Shown: positions 35,825-43,893 of the stretch, piece by piece
Numbering within the stretch: the first letter of the stretch is position 1
How the letters are laid out: each line of letters starts with the position of its first letter
Translations under genes and position numbers: made by a program
DNA from: Allorhizobium borbori
GTDB lineage: Bacteria; Pseudomonadota; Alphaproteobacteria; Rhizobiales; Rhizobiaceae
NCBI RefSeq assembly: GCF_014196535.1
Contig: NZ_JACIDU010000020.1
Span: forward strand, 27,154-91,153
DNA: 64,000 nt
Direction of reading: 5' to 3'
The notes under the pieces: generated by a model
What the model saw: the letters and a program-made list of their open reading frames with translations, nothing else
Database searches by the model: none
Told to the model about the DNA's origin: nothing

Positions 35825-37443
35825 TGCAGGACGGGCCTCACGCCATCCGCCAATCCGTGGAAATCGCGGGGAAAGACGGGCGGCGCGGGGGCCTTCGCCT
35901 GAGAGAAAATCAGGCGCGCCAGAGCCTTCTTCGCCTTGTCGGCGTGGTAGGCATGCTCGGGCAGACCCGATTTGTTATCGGCTGCAATCGAGAAGGCGGC
36001 AGCCGCCTTCTCACGTTCCCCATCGGCCAGAAGCGCTACCCCCTGCTTGTAGCGCGCCTCGGTATTTTCAGGCGAAACGCAGCAGATATCAGCATAGGTT
36101 TCCGCCGCCTCATCGAACCGACGCGTGGCAATGAGGAGATCGCCCAGGCGTGACAGGATGGGGACGGGTGGTTCGCCCCGCTGCAGAAGTGCACGATAGA
36201 TGCTTTCTGCCTTGGCAAAGTCTCTCTTTTCAAATTGCAGGTTTGCGAACCCGAATGCCGCGCCGCCATGCGCAGGCTGAACCTCCAGAATCTGCGAAAA
36301 GGCAATCTCGGCCTCGGTCTTGCGGCCTTTATGATAGAAACCCAGTGCCTGTTCGTAAACAGGGCGAATGCTCCACGGATGCAGCGGTATGCCGGCCTTT
36401 CTGCCGCTCTCTCGCTTCGTCAGCACGCAGGAAATGCGCCGCTCCTCAACCCCGAATGCATATTTATAGGGTTCATTGCCGCGCAGGAAATCATAGACCC
36501 GGTAGCCCTCGGCAATCGCCTTGCGGATCGCATCGCCATGCAGCATCAGGCCGGGTGGCGGCAATTTCCATTCCTCGTCACGCCCGGTGATGTAGAAGAG
36601 GACGAGCTTTTTCTTACGGTCGAGAATGTTGGCAAGCGCGCCCAGTGGCCGTTCGCCGGCCCACAGCACCGGCACATCCAGATCCCCATCGGTAAAGCAA
36701 TCCTCCAGCATCCGCCGGGACATGACGATCAGCTTTTCGGTTTTCTCCTCGCCCTTGACTGGCGTCCAGCGGATGCGCCAGAAATTGAAAAGTATATCGA
36801 GATCGCGTTCGATTGTTTCCGGTGTCGCGCGGGTGATGCGGTACTCCACACCATCGAGTTTGCGCAGGAAGCGCCGCATCTTCTGGCGCGTCTGGCTGCT
36901 CAGGTGGTTTTCCAGATAGGCCTCGAACGTATCGGGCAGAGCGATATAGGGGCAGATGGTGTTATCGATGTTCTGCTCGTTGCGCGGCGCGTTGCGACGG
37001 AATTTCACCCCCGGCCCCTCCATGGCGCCGAGAAGGGCTACTGTGCGGGCCGCGCTGCCACCGAGATAGTCGAACTTGATCTGAGTCCAGTTCTGGCGGC
37101 AGAGCCAGGCCGCAAAGGCGCGGGCCGCGATTTCGGCGATAGCGGGCAGGGCAATGAACCCAGTATAGTCGGCGGCGTAATTGCCGGCCATGATGATCTC
37201 GTCGAAGAACCGGCCATCGGCATCCTGCCGGCTTTGCATTCGCAAAGGAAAGAGCGCGATGGCGGGAGCGCCTTCCGAGGGGCGCAGAGCCAGCACGAAC
37301 CAGCGCCGCCTCTTTGCCAGATAACGGCTGATCCAGCCATGCGAAAGAAAATGTTGCGCCTCTGGGTCCGCCGCGAAAATGTGCTCCCATTCCTCGCGAA
37401 GTCCCGCCAATCCCTCCGGCGTATCGATCACATCTACCCGCAT
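35821..37443 (-). CDS. CelD/BcsL-like acyltransferase fused to TPR repeats
   Basis: This is a 540-residue cytoplasmic protein. The first 370 or so residues form a GNAT fold of the CelD/BcsL type (PF13480): the acyltransferase core includes RQKMRRFLRKLDG and the conserved YDFLRGNEPYKYAFG near residue 335. The C-terminal 160 residues hold about four TPR helices pairs (AEIAFSQILEVQPAHGGA; RFDEAAETYADICCVSPEN). CelD-like enzymes modify exopolysaccharides such as cellulose. The start at 37443 follows GGGAGGG at five bases. It lies 108 bp downstream of the type I secretion cluster on the same strand, so it may belong to that surface module, perhaps adding acyl groups to the polysaccharide or protein. 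Confidence 0.8.
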   Translation of the reverse strand: MRVDVIDTPEGLAGLREEWEHIFAADPEAQHFLSHGWISRYLAKRRRWFVLALRPSEGAPAIALFPLRMQSRQDADGRFFDEIIMAGNYAADYTGFIALPAIAEIAARAFAAWLCRQNWTQIKFDYLGGSAARTVALLGAMEGPGVKFRRNAPRNEQNIDNTICPYIALPDTFEAYLENHLSSQTRQKMRRFLRKLDGVEYRITRATPETIERDLDILFNFWRIRWTPVKGEEKTEKLIVMSRRMLEDCFTDGDLDVPVLWAGERPLGALANILDRKKKLVLFYITGRDEEWKLPPPGLMLHGDAIRKAIAEGYRVYDFLRGNEPYKYAFGVEERRISCVLTKRESGRKAGIPLHPWSIRPVYEQALGFYHKGRKTEAEIAFSQILEVQPAHGGAAFGFANLQFEKRDFAKAESIYRALLQRGEPPVPILSRLGDLLIATRRFDEAAETYADICCVSPENTEARYKQGVALLADGEREKAAAAFSIAADNKSGLPEHAYHADKAKKALARLIFSQAKAPAPPVFPRDFHGLADGVRPVLH

Positions 37444-37551
37444 CTTTCCCTCCCGAACACGATACTGCGATACGGCTGCAAAACTGATGCTAATCAAATC
37501 ATAGCCGCCCAGATATGACCGGAACGGGTGAAATGGCGCTGCCTGATGGGG

Positions 37552-38082
37552 TTACACCAGCCCGCGCAGATGATCGCTGGCGCGAATGAAAGCCCAGAGC
37601 GCCTCGCTGATGGCGGCAATTTCCGTGATGGCGCGTTCCAGTTCACGCAACTCGCGGGCATCCAGACGCTCCTCCTTGCCATAGAGAATGGCGCGATCAG
37701 TTTCGACAAGCCGCATGAGCTGGGTGCCGGAGATCCGGCCATTCCCGTCGTGGGAGTAGATGCTGTGATTATACTTGTTGCGCACCTTGGCCTGACGCTT
37801 CAGCCGCCCCATCGCAGACAGAACCGCCGTACGGTCAGCGTCGGATACCGTATGACGCTTGGCCAGACGTTCCACGAGATCGATACGCGCGCGGGTGGTG
37901 TTGAGCGTCAGGAAGATGATGATTGCCGCCTCCTTGTCGATCTTCAGGAGGTGGGCGGTCACGTAGATGAGCAGGCTTTCGGTGTTCGTCCAGACGTAGT
38001 TCAACTGCCCGACGCGGACAAGAACATCCTGCATGTTGGCAACCGGAGGGGAAGCGGCGGCACCTGTGTCGGTTGACAGCAT
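37552..38082 (-). CDS. Unknown protein, last gene of the type I secretion cluster
   Basis: This is a 176-residue soluble, mostly helical protein with no signal peptide or membrane segment. I recognise no family. It has a central basic stretch (RLKRQAKVRNKYNHSIYSH) and an acidic C-terminal helix (REEL-type, ARELRELERAITEIAAI). It starts one base after the HlyD-family gene ends, so it is co-translated with the exporter. It may be a chaperone, a substrate-recognition partner or a regulator of the secretion apparatus. That is inference from position only. Confidence 0.75.
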   Translation of the reverse strand: MLSTDTGAAASPPVANMQDVLVRVGQLNYVWTNTESLLIYVTAHLLKIDKEAAIIIFLTLNTTRARIDLVERLAKRHTVSDADRTAVLSAMGRLKRQAKVRNKYNHSIYSHDGNGRISGTQLMRLVETDRAILYGKEERLDARELRELERAITEIAAISEALWAFIRASDHLRGLV

Positions 38083-38083
38083 G

Positions 38084-39436
38084 TCAGCGCTCCTTGAAGG
38101 CGCGGGACATGCTGTCCATCACCGGTTTTGACAGATATTCGAAGAAGGTGCGCTCCGAATTCTGGATCAGCACATCCGCCGGCATGCCCGGTACGGGGTG
38201 GAAACCGTGAACCCGATGCACTTCATCGTCGGTCAGTTGCACACGCACGATATAGACATCCTTGGGCGCAACGGCAGAACCTTCCTCGATACTGTCGGCG
38301 GAGACGTAGAAGACCCGGCCATTCAGCACTGGTGTCGTGCGGCGGTTCAGCGCCGAAAGGCGGATCGCTGCCGTCTGGCCTTCATGGATCTGATCGATGG
38401 AGGTGCGCAACACCTGCGCTTCGATGATGAGCGGCACGCCCGCCGGCAGGATTTCCATGATTGGCTTGCCGGTGGTGATGACGCCGCCTGACGTATGGTA
38501 ATAGGCGCGAACGACCGTGCCGCTGACCGGAGACCGAATGACCGTGCGCTCAAGAATGCCGGCAACTTCGCGCATCTGCTCCCGCACGCCATCAAGATCG
38601 GATTCGGCCGCATCGAGCGCATCGAGGGCGGCCTGACGGTTGGCATTGACGGCGATCACAGCCTCCTGACGGTAGCGGGCGATCTGCGCTTCACCTTCGT
38701 TCACCTCGCCCTGAAGGCGGGAAATGTCCCCCATGGCATCGGCCATGGCACGTTCAATGGCCATCAGGTCGGTCTTGCGGATATAGCCGACCTTCACCAG
38801 GTTGGCCTTGCTGTCGCGCTCTTCGGTCAGAAGGGCAAGTTGACGGTCGAAGGCTTCCCGCTGGCCGAGATAGCCGGCATTGCGGAATTCCAGCGACTTG
38901 ATGTTCTTCTCGATCAGGTTCAACTGCTCTTCCAGTTTAACCCGCTTGCTGTTGAAAATGACGTTCTGTCCCTGAATGATCGAGGCGACATCAGGATCGC
39001 TTGCTGATTTCATTACGAGTTCGGGCATCTTGAATTGTTTGGCCCCCTCGGCTTCCGCTCGCAGCCGTGCCACCACTGCCTCGAGCCGTAGAAGCTTCAG
39101 TTTCAATGCCCGCTCATTGGCAAGCGCCGCCGTCTGGTCGAGGGTGAGAAGCACGTCGCCTTCCTTCACCACATCGCCTTCGCTCACGCGCATATCCTTG
39201 ATGATGCCACCTTCGAGATGCTGAACGATCTTGTTGTTGCCGGTGGCAACGAAGCTGCCCTGGGCGATGATGGCCGAGGCAAGCGGCGCTGTCGCGGCCC
39301 AGTAACCGAAGCCGCCGAAGGTGGTCATCAGCACGGAAAGACCTATGACGGTGTGGGTGCGAATGGAGCGCGGTACCTCGACATACCAGTCGGTCTCCGC
39401 CGCAATCGTTTTCGTCGCCGTGAGTTCCTTGCCCAT
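38084..39436 (-). CDS. HlyD-family type I secretion periplasmic adaptor
   Basis: This is a 450-residue membrane-fusion protein. A single N-terminal membrane helix at about 27-47 is followed by a lipoyl-type half (FVATGNNKIVQHLEGG, GDVVKEGDVLLTLD), a long coiled-coil region (about 100-290) and the C-terminal beta-barrel with the HlyD signature VIRSPVSGTVV...GGVITTGKPIMEI. It bridges the ABC exporter and an outer-membrane TolC-like channel, which is not encoded here. It lies three bases after the exporter gene. Confidence 0.92.
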   Translation of the reverse strand: MGKELTATKTIAAETDWYVEVPRSIRTHTVIGLSVLMTTFGGFGYWAATAPLASAIIAQGSFVATGNNKIVQHLEGGIIKDMRVSEGDVVKEGDVLLTLDQTAALANERALKLKLLRLEAVVARLRAEAEGAKQFKMPELVMKSASDPDVASIIQGQNVIFNSKRVKLEEQLNLIEKNIKSLEFRNAGYLGQREAFDRQLALLTEERDSKANLVKVGYIRKTDLMAIERAMADAMGDISRLQGEVNEGEAQIARYRQEAVIAVNANRQAALDALDAAESDLDGVREQMREVAGILERTVIRSPVSGTVVRAYYHTSGGVITTGKPIMEILPAGVPLIIEAQVLRTSIDQIHEGQTAAIRLSALNRRTTPVLNGRVFYVSADSIEEGSAVAPKDVYIVRVQLTDDEVHRVHGFHPVPGMPADVLIQNSERTFFEYLSKPVMDSMSRAFKER

Positions 39437-39439
39437 GGT

Positions 39440-41728
39440 TTACCTGCCTTCGATGCGTGGTGCGGGGCCGCCATCCGGCTTGCCGCCGGACAGGGCCTTC
39501 AGAACCTTTTCCCGTTCGCCGAACAGGGCGACCGTGCCTTCCTTCAGCACCATGATCTTGTCGACCGCCTGCAGAAGCGCCGGGCGCTGGGTGATCGTGA
39601 CGGTGGTGATGCCCTGGCGCTTGGCATGAATGAGCGCGCGGGCAAGGGCTGCCTCGCCCTGCGTGTCGAGATTGGAGTTCGGCTCGTCCAGCACCACGAA
39701 TTTCGGTTTGCCGAAAAAGGCGCGGGCAAGCGCAATGCGCTGCTTCTGACCACCCGAAAGCGGCGAGCCATCGGCTGAGACTACGGTTTCATAGCCCTGC
39801 GGAAAGCTCGCAATCAGCTCATGCACATCGGCGAGTGTCGCTGCCTCGAAGATTTCACGATCCTCCACGTCGTCACGCATGCGGCAGATGTTGGCCTTGA
39901 TCGTGCCGGGGAAAAGCTGCACGTCCTGCGGCAGATAGCCGATGCACTCGCCGAACTGCCGCTGGTCCCAGTTGCGCAGGTCCATGAGGTCGAGGCGGAC
40001 ATTGCCGGAGGTTGGCAGGATGGAGCCGACGAGCATCTTGCCGAGTGTCGTCTTGCCCGAGCCGGAATTGCCAATGATGGCAAGCGACTCCCCCTTTTGC
40101 AGCGAGAACGAGATGCCGTTGAGGATCACCTTCTTCTGCGGCGGCGGCACGAAGAGAATGCGCTCCACATCGAGCCGTCCCTCGGGATGCGGCAAGCGCA
40201 GGCGCGGGAAATTAAGCGGCGAGTTGACGAGAAGCTGGCGGATGCGGCCATAGGCGGCGGCCGACTTGTTGAACTGGTTCCAGCCTTCGATGGCGCCTTC
40301 CACCGGTGCGAGTGCCCGGCCGGAAACGATGGAGGCGGCGATCACCATGCCGCCGGTGAGTTCACCCGATAGCGACAGATGCGCGCCCCAGCCAAGCAGG
40401 GTGATCTGGGTCAACATGCGCGCAGCCTTGGAAAGTCCGGCAAACATGATGTTGCGATCCTGCGCTTGCACATGGGCCTTCAGCGAGCCGGAGGTTTCCT
40501 GACCCCACATCTTAACAGCTTCCGGTATCATCGCGAGTGCATTGATGATTTGGGAGTTACGGGTCATGGAATCCAGATGAAAATTGGCGCGGGTGAGGTA
40601 GCCATTTGCTTCCGCGAAGGGGCGGGAGGTGAAGCGTTGGTTGAACCAGGCGATGATGAACAACGTCACGCAGCAGGACATGATGATAATGCCGAGATGC
40701 GGATGGACCAGATAAACGACCAGCACGAAAAGCGGCATCAGCGGCGCATCGAGGAAGGAGATCAGCGTTCCCGACGTTAGAAAAGAGCGTAGCTGCTGGA
40801 GATCCTGCAGGGTCTGGTAGTCCTTGCCACTGCCGTTCAGGGAGGCGCGTGCCGCAGCGCTCAGGATGGGTGCGCCCAGTTGAACTTCCAGTTCAACCGC
40901 CGTTCGCATGAGTATGAAACGGCGAATGGAATCGAGAAAGGCCTGAAGCAGGATCGCGCCCACCACGGCCACAGTCAGCATGATCAATGTATCGATGGAG
41001 CGGCTTGTCAGTACCCGGTCGGAAATCTGGAAGAGATAGAGCGGGATGGCCAGCACCAGCACGTTGATGGCGATCGTGAAGAGCATGACCACCGCCATGT
41101 TGCGGCGCATGGCGGCCAGCGCGCGGGAGAGACTGGCGGCAAAGTTGACCGGGCCACTGCGCTTGTGAAAGCCGCGGTTTTCGCCTCCGCCGCCCCCGCC
41201 GCCGCCTCGTCCACCATCCTCCGGCGCGTTACCGCCCCCGCCGCCGCCATTCTGGGGCCGGCGCTCATTCTCGCGGATAGGCCCGTTGTCGCTCTCGATC
41301 GTCCTGCCGAAGGGCACTGTCGGCGCGGGTTGGACCGGATCGCCCTCGCGGGAACGTGTCCGGCCCAGAGGTTCCGCGTCCGGCGTCTTCTTCACCTCGG
41401 CAGGCGGCGAGACGGCAACCGTCTGCTGCCCGGCCGCGGGAGATGGCACCTCCGGCAGAACGACCGTGAGGGGTATGGGGCCGGGCGAGGCGGTGGCGAT
41501 GTCTACGTCCGGGCTTGCTCCCCTGGCGATCGGCGTCGGCTCCGGCGTGTCGACCTGACCGTCCGAGGACGGGGTATCGGCGAGCGTTTTCAGGCGCTCC
41601 ACGGCGGCGTCGATCGCCGATATGCAGGCTTCCGTCAGTTGATCGTCGTCATCGGCGTCGGATGGACGTCCGCTGCCGGCGGGAATCGACGTAGTGCCGA
41701 GAAGCCCGTTTTTCGAATACTGATTCAT
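39440..41728 (-). CDS. Type I secretion permease/ATPase with long glycine-rich N-terminal extension
   Basis: This is a 762-residue exporter. A membrane domain (about 205-490) is followed by a nucleotide-binding domain with Walker A GNSGSGKTT, signature LSGGQKQR, and Walker B FVVLDEPNSNLD, as in PrtD/PrsD-type systems. The first 205 residues are unusual: acidic and proline-rich, ending in two glycine runs (residues 161-166 and 175-181) just before the first membrane helix. Standard exporters of this family are about 550-590 residues. No C39 peptidase motif is seen in the extension. The start at 41728 follows GGGGAA. It should export the products of the two upstream genes. Confidence 0.92.
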   Translation of the reverse strand: MNQYSKNGLLGTTSIPAGSGRPSDADDDDQLTEACISAIDAAVERLKTLADTPSSDGQVDTPEPTPIARGASPDVDIATASPGPIPLTVVLPEVPSPAAGQQTVAVSPPAEVKKTPDAEPLGRTRSREGDPVQPAPTVPFGRTIESDNGPIRENERRPQNGGGGGGNAPEDGGRGGGGGGGGENRGFHKRSGPVNFAASLSRALAAMRRNMAVVMLFTIAINVLVLAIPLYLFQISDRVLTSRSIDTLIMLTVAVVGAILLQAFLDSIRRFILMRTAVELEVQLGAPILSAAARASLNGSGKDYQTLQDLQQLRSFLTSGTLISFLDAPLMPLFVLVVYLVHPHLGIIIMSCCVTLFIIAWFNQRFTSRPFAEANGYLTRANFHLDSMTRNSQIINALAMIPEAVKMWGQETSGSLKAHVQAQDRNIMFAGLSKAARMLTQITLLGWGAHLSLSGELTGGMVIAASIVSGRALAPVEGAIEGWNQFNKSAAAYGRIRQLLVNSPLNFPRLRLPHPEGRLDVERILFVPPPQKKVILNGISFSLQKGESLAIIGNSGSGKTTLGKMLVGSILPTSGNVRLDLMDLRNWDQRQFGECIGYLPQDVQLFPGTIKANICRMRDDVEDREIFEAATLADVHELIASFPQGYETVVSADGSPLSGGQKQRIALARAFFGKPKFVVLDEPNSNLDTQGEAALARALIHAKRQGITTVTITQRPALLQAVDKIMVLKEGTVALFGEREKVLKALSGGKPDGGPAPRIEGR

Positions 41729-41760
41729 GACGTTCCCCACCCATTCTCTCTCTCGTCTTT

Positions 41761-43782
41761 TCAGGCCAGAACGGTCTGCATGGCGTCCGCCGGGCTGGCG
41801 AGCGTCCACGAATAATCGTTGCCGCCGTTTATAACGGCGTCATCCGAGCCACCCGGATCGCTGTCATTGTCCAGAAATGCGATCACTTCATTGGCCAGTC
41901 GGCCGTTCATCGCCTGAGGCATGGTGTCGTCATGTTCGATCAGGCCGCCCTGGATCAGAACGGCGTCCGAATAGAGATTGCCGGCGAGATAGGTCGTCGC
42001 GCCGAACGTGTCGTAATCGACGATTTGGGCGATGTTGACGACAGCGTTGGCCCCGGTGGAAATCTCGACCGTGGCATTGGCGCCGACAGACGTCAGATAA
42101 TCGGATGCCGCCTGTGTGACGTGATCGGCATCGCCGAGAATGTTGACCTGCTTGATAAAGGTGACATCGAACAGGTTGCCGGTGATGTAGAGGACATCCA
42201 GAACCTGCTGGCCTTCAAAGTTCGGATCCGTGCCGAGCCCTGCCGGCATGGCCGCGTCCCGCGCCTCGATGGCGTTCTGTGCTGCGGTCATGTAACCTGG
42301 CATATCCTCAAACCGATCGTTGAGCCCAACATTGGTGATCGAGGCCTGGTTCCAGAGCAGGTTACCGGAGGTCGAGGCGGTCGCCGCGCCAGCGGTGCCC
42401 GCACCCAGCACCCAGTCATTGTCGTAGAGCACGGCAAGCTGGCTGATGATGTTCATGTCGAGCACATTGCCGCCGACAATCACGAGGTCATAGGCCTTGG
42501 CAATACCAAGGAAGGACGCGAAATCGATTGCGGTGTTGCCGCCGGTCAGAACGCTCGTTTCCGTACCCGTAGTGGTCACGACCAACCGGTCATTATCGGT
42601 GACGAAGCTGTACTGCTCGATCCATTTCACGAAACAGACGTCGCCCTGGATTTCGCTTACGCGCCAATATTGCGGGAAGACCGGAGGCGAGCCGCTGACG
42701 TTCTCGCCCCCATCCTGATCCGGGGTAACGAAGCTGTCGCGATTGAAACTCGCAATGTTCATCGCCACCGTTCCGGCTTCCTTTTCCGTCGATGTGGCAA
42801 AGGCGGGATCGACCGTATCATCGTCGCTATAGACCCAGGCCTGTGTGATGACATCGATCTGGTGATAGTCACCCATCACGCTCATGACCGGTGAGATGAT
42901 GCCGGTATCCGTGAAAGCCGCGATATTGGCGACGAGATTGGCCCCGGCTTCGACGGTCAACACATCCTTTGCGTCGTCGACCTCGGAAAGCGGGCCATCC
43001 GTAGGTGCGGGATCCTTCGGCGAGGCGGCCAAGCCCCGGTCGGGCAGAAAATCGTCGAGCTTCGGCGCGGTATCGACCAGTTCGCCATTGATATAGACCC
43101 CTTCAATTTCCTCACCCGCCATTACGAAATCAACCGCCGCATCATCATCAAAGCCCGTGGTTTCGTTTTCGGTCAGCGTATGGGCGTAGTCGCGCACATC
43201 ATCGGCGATCGCGGTCAAGCCCTCGTAGCTGTCGGTGCGATGGAAGTCTGAAAACGGAGTGTAGATGGAGGCACTATCGGCATACTCCGCAACGCGTTCG
43301 ACCGTAAAGCCGAAGTCGAGACGCGCATAATGGTCACCGGTCATGTCGAGGTGGTCGTCGTCCTGAAGCAGATTGACCTGGGCCATGTGCGAAATGGTCG
43401 AGCCGGGGCCGACATAAACGACCAGTTTTTCGTCGGTATCCGGTGTGCCGGGCGCACTATCACGGCGTGGGCGGGGAGAGCCGGAAAAGTCGTCGTCTGC
43501 TTCATTATGATGCCGCGACAGGTGAGGTCCCGCCACGTTGCGTAACGGGGGCGAGGTCAAATCCTCTGGCAGGGCGCGATATTTCACATCTGGTTCGTAA
43601 TCCTCAAGGGTGAGGTTCGAAGCGAAGTTGGGCGCTCTCAGTTCATGAAAATCGTCGGGAAGGGCAGGCGCATCGTGAACCCGCCCGTCATTATGGTGGA
43701 TGCGCAGGCGCGCCTCGTCCGTCAAGGCGTCGAAATAGCCCATGAAATGCGCAATAATCGCGGACGTTCTCTCAACTTGCAT
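41761..43782 (-). CDS. Large acidic repeat protein, probable type I secretion substrate
   Basis: This is a 673-residue acidic protein with no signal peptide and no RTX nonapeptides. Residues 279-619 contain about five copies of a 43-residue unit of the pattern G(A/N)xxxN(I)AxF/I...x(V/I)xGNxxDxxxI(T/S/K)Qxx(V)LxDxD; a partial copy lies near 125-150. The N-terminal 120 residues are polar and lack the repeat. The C terminus (SPADAMQTVLA) could be the secretion signal. It lies 32 bp upstream of the exporter gene, and it is preceded by the 338-residue acidic protein. The most likely role is a secreted surface or matrix protein. RBS AGGAGGAGAGG is strong. Homology is not recognised. Confidence 0.82.
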   Translation of the reverse strand: MQVERTSAIIAHFMGYFDALTDEARLRIHHNDGRVHDAPALPDDFHELRAPNFASNLTLEDYEPDVKYRALPEDLTSPPLRNVAGPHLSRHHNEADDDFSGSPRPRRDSAPGTPDTDEKLVVYVGPGSTISHMAQVNLLQDDDHLDMTGDHYARLDFGFTVERVAEYADSASIYTPFSDFHRTDSYEGLTAIADDVRDYAHTLTENETTGFDDDAAVDFVMAGEEIEGVYINGELVDTAPKLDDFLPDRGLAASPKDPAPTDGPLSEVDDAKDVLTVEAGANLVANIAAFTDTGIISPVMSVMGDYHQIDVITQAWVYSDDDTVDPAFATSTEKEAGTVAMNIASFNRDSFVTPDQDGGENVSGSPPVFPQYWRVSEIQGDVCFVKWIEQYSFVTDNDRLVVTTTGTETSVLTGGNTAIDFASFLGIAKAYDLVIVGGNVLDMNIISQLAVLYDNDWVLGAGTAGAATASTSGNLLWNQASITNVGLNDRFEDMPGYMTAAQNAIEARDAAMPAGLGTDPNFEGQQVLDVLYITGNLFDVTFIKQVNILGDADHVTQAASDYLTSVGANATVEISTGANAVVNIAQIVDYDTFGATTYLAGNLYSDAVLIQGGLIEHDDTMPQAMNGRLANEVIAFLDNDSDPGGSDDAVINGGNDYSWTLASPADAMQTVLA
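41926..42948 (-). repeat. Imperfect 43-residue repeats within the large secreted protein
   Basis: Five degenerate units of about 43 codons sit at residues 279-322, 337-399, 414-456, 472-554 and 576-619 of the encoded protein. Units two and four carry insertions. Shared positions are G(A/G)N at the start, IA(S/A/Q)(F/I), a central G(N/D) and a final Q...(V/I)L..D(N/D)D. Confidence 0.65.
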
Positions 43783-43844
43783 CCTCTCCTCCTCTGCCGG
43801 GCTGCCATTGGAGACAATGGCGGTGTCCTGGCTTCATGCCGTCA

Positions 43845-43872
43845 GGCTGCACCGGACGCGGCCGGTGCAGCC
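43845..43872 (-). other. Intergenic hairpin between the two repeat-protein genes
   Basis: GGCTGCACCGG (43845-43855) pairs perfectly with CCGGTGCAGCC (43862-43872), eleven pairs and a six-base loop. It lies just after the 338-residue protein gene and is not followed by a T-run on either strand. It may stabilise the upstream message or partially attenuate transcription of the rest of the operon. Confidence 0.6.
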
Positions 43873-43893
43873 CTTCTGCTTTCGGGATGGATG

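Noticed and set aside
36235..37518. Plus-strand 427-codon frame over the acyltransferase-TPR gene
   Set aside because: Antisense to a protein with recognisable GNAT and TPR features; no domain on the plus strand.
41761..43782. RTX-type calcium-binding protein
   Set aside because: I looked for GGxGxD nonapeptides because of the neighbouring type I exporter; apart from a single INGGNDYSW near the C terminus there are none, so I do not call it RTX.
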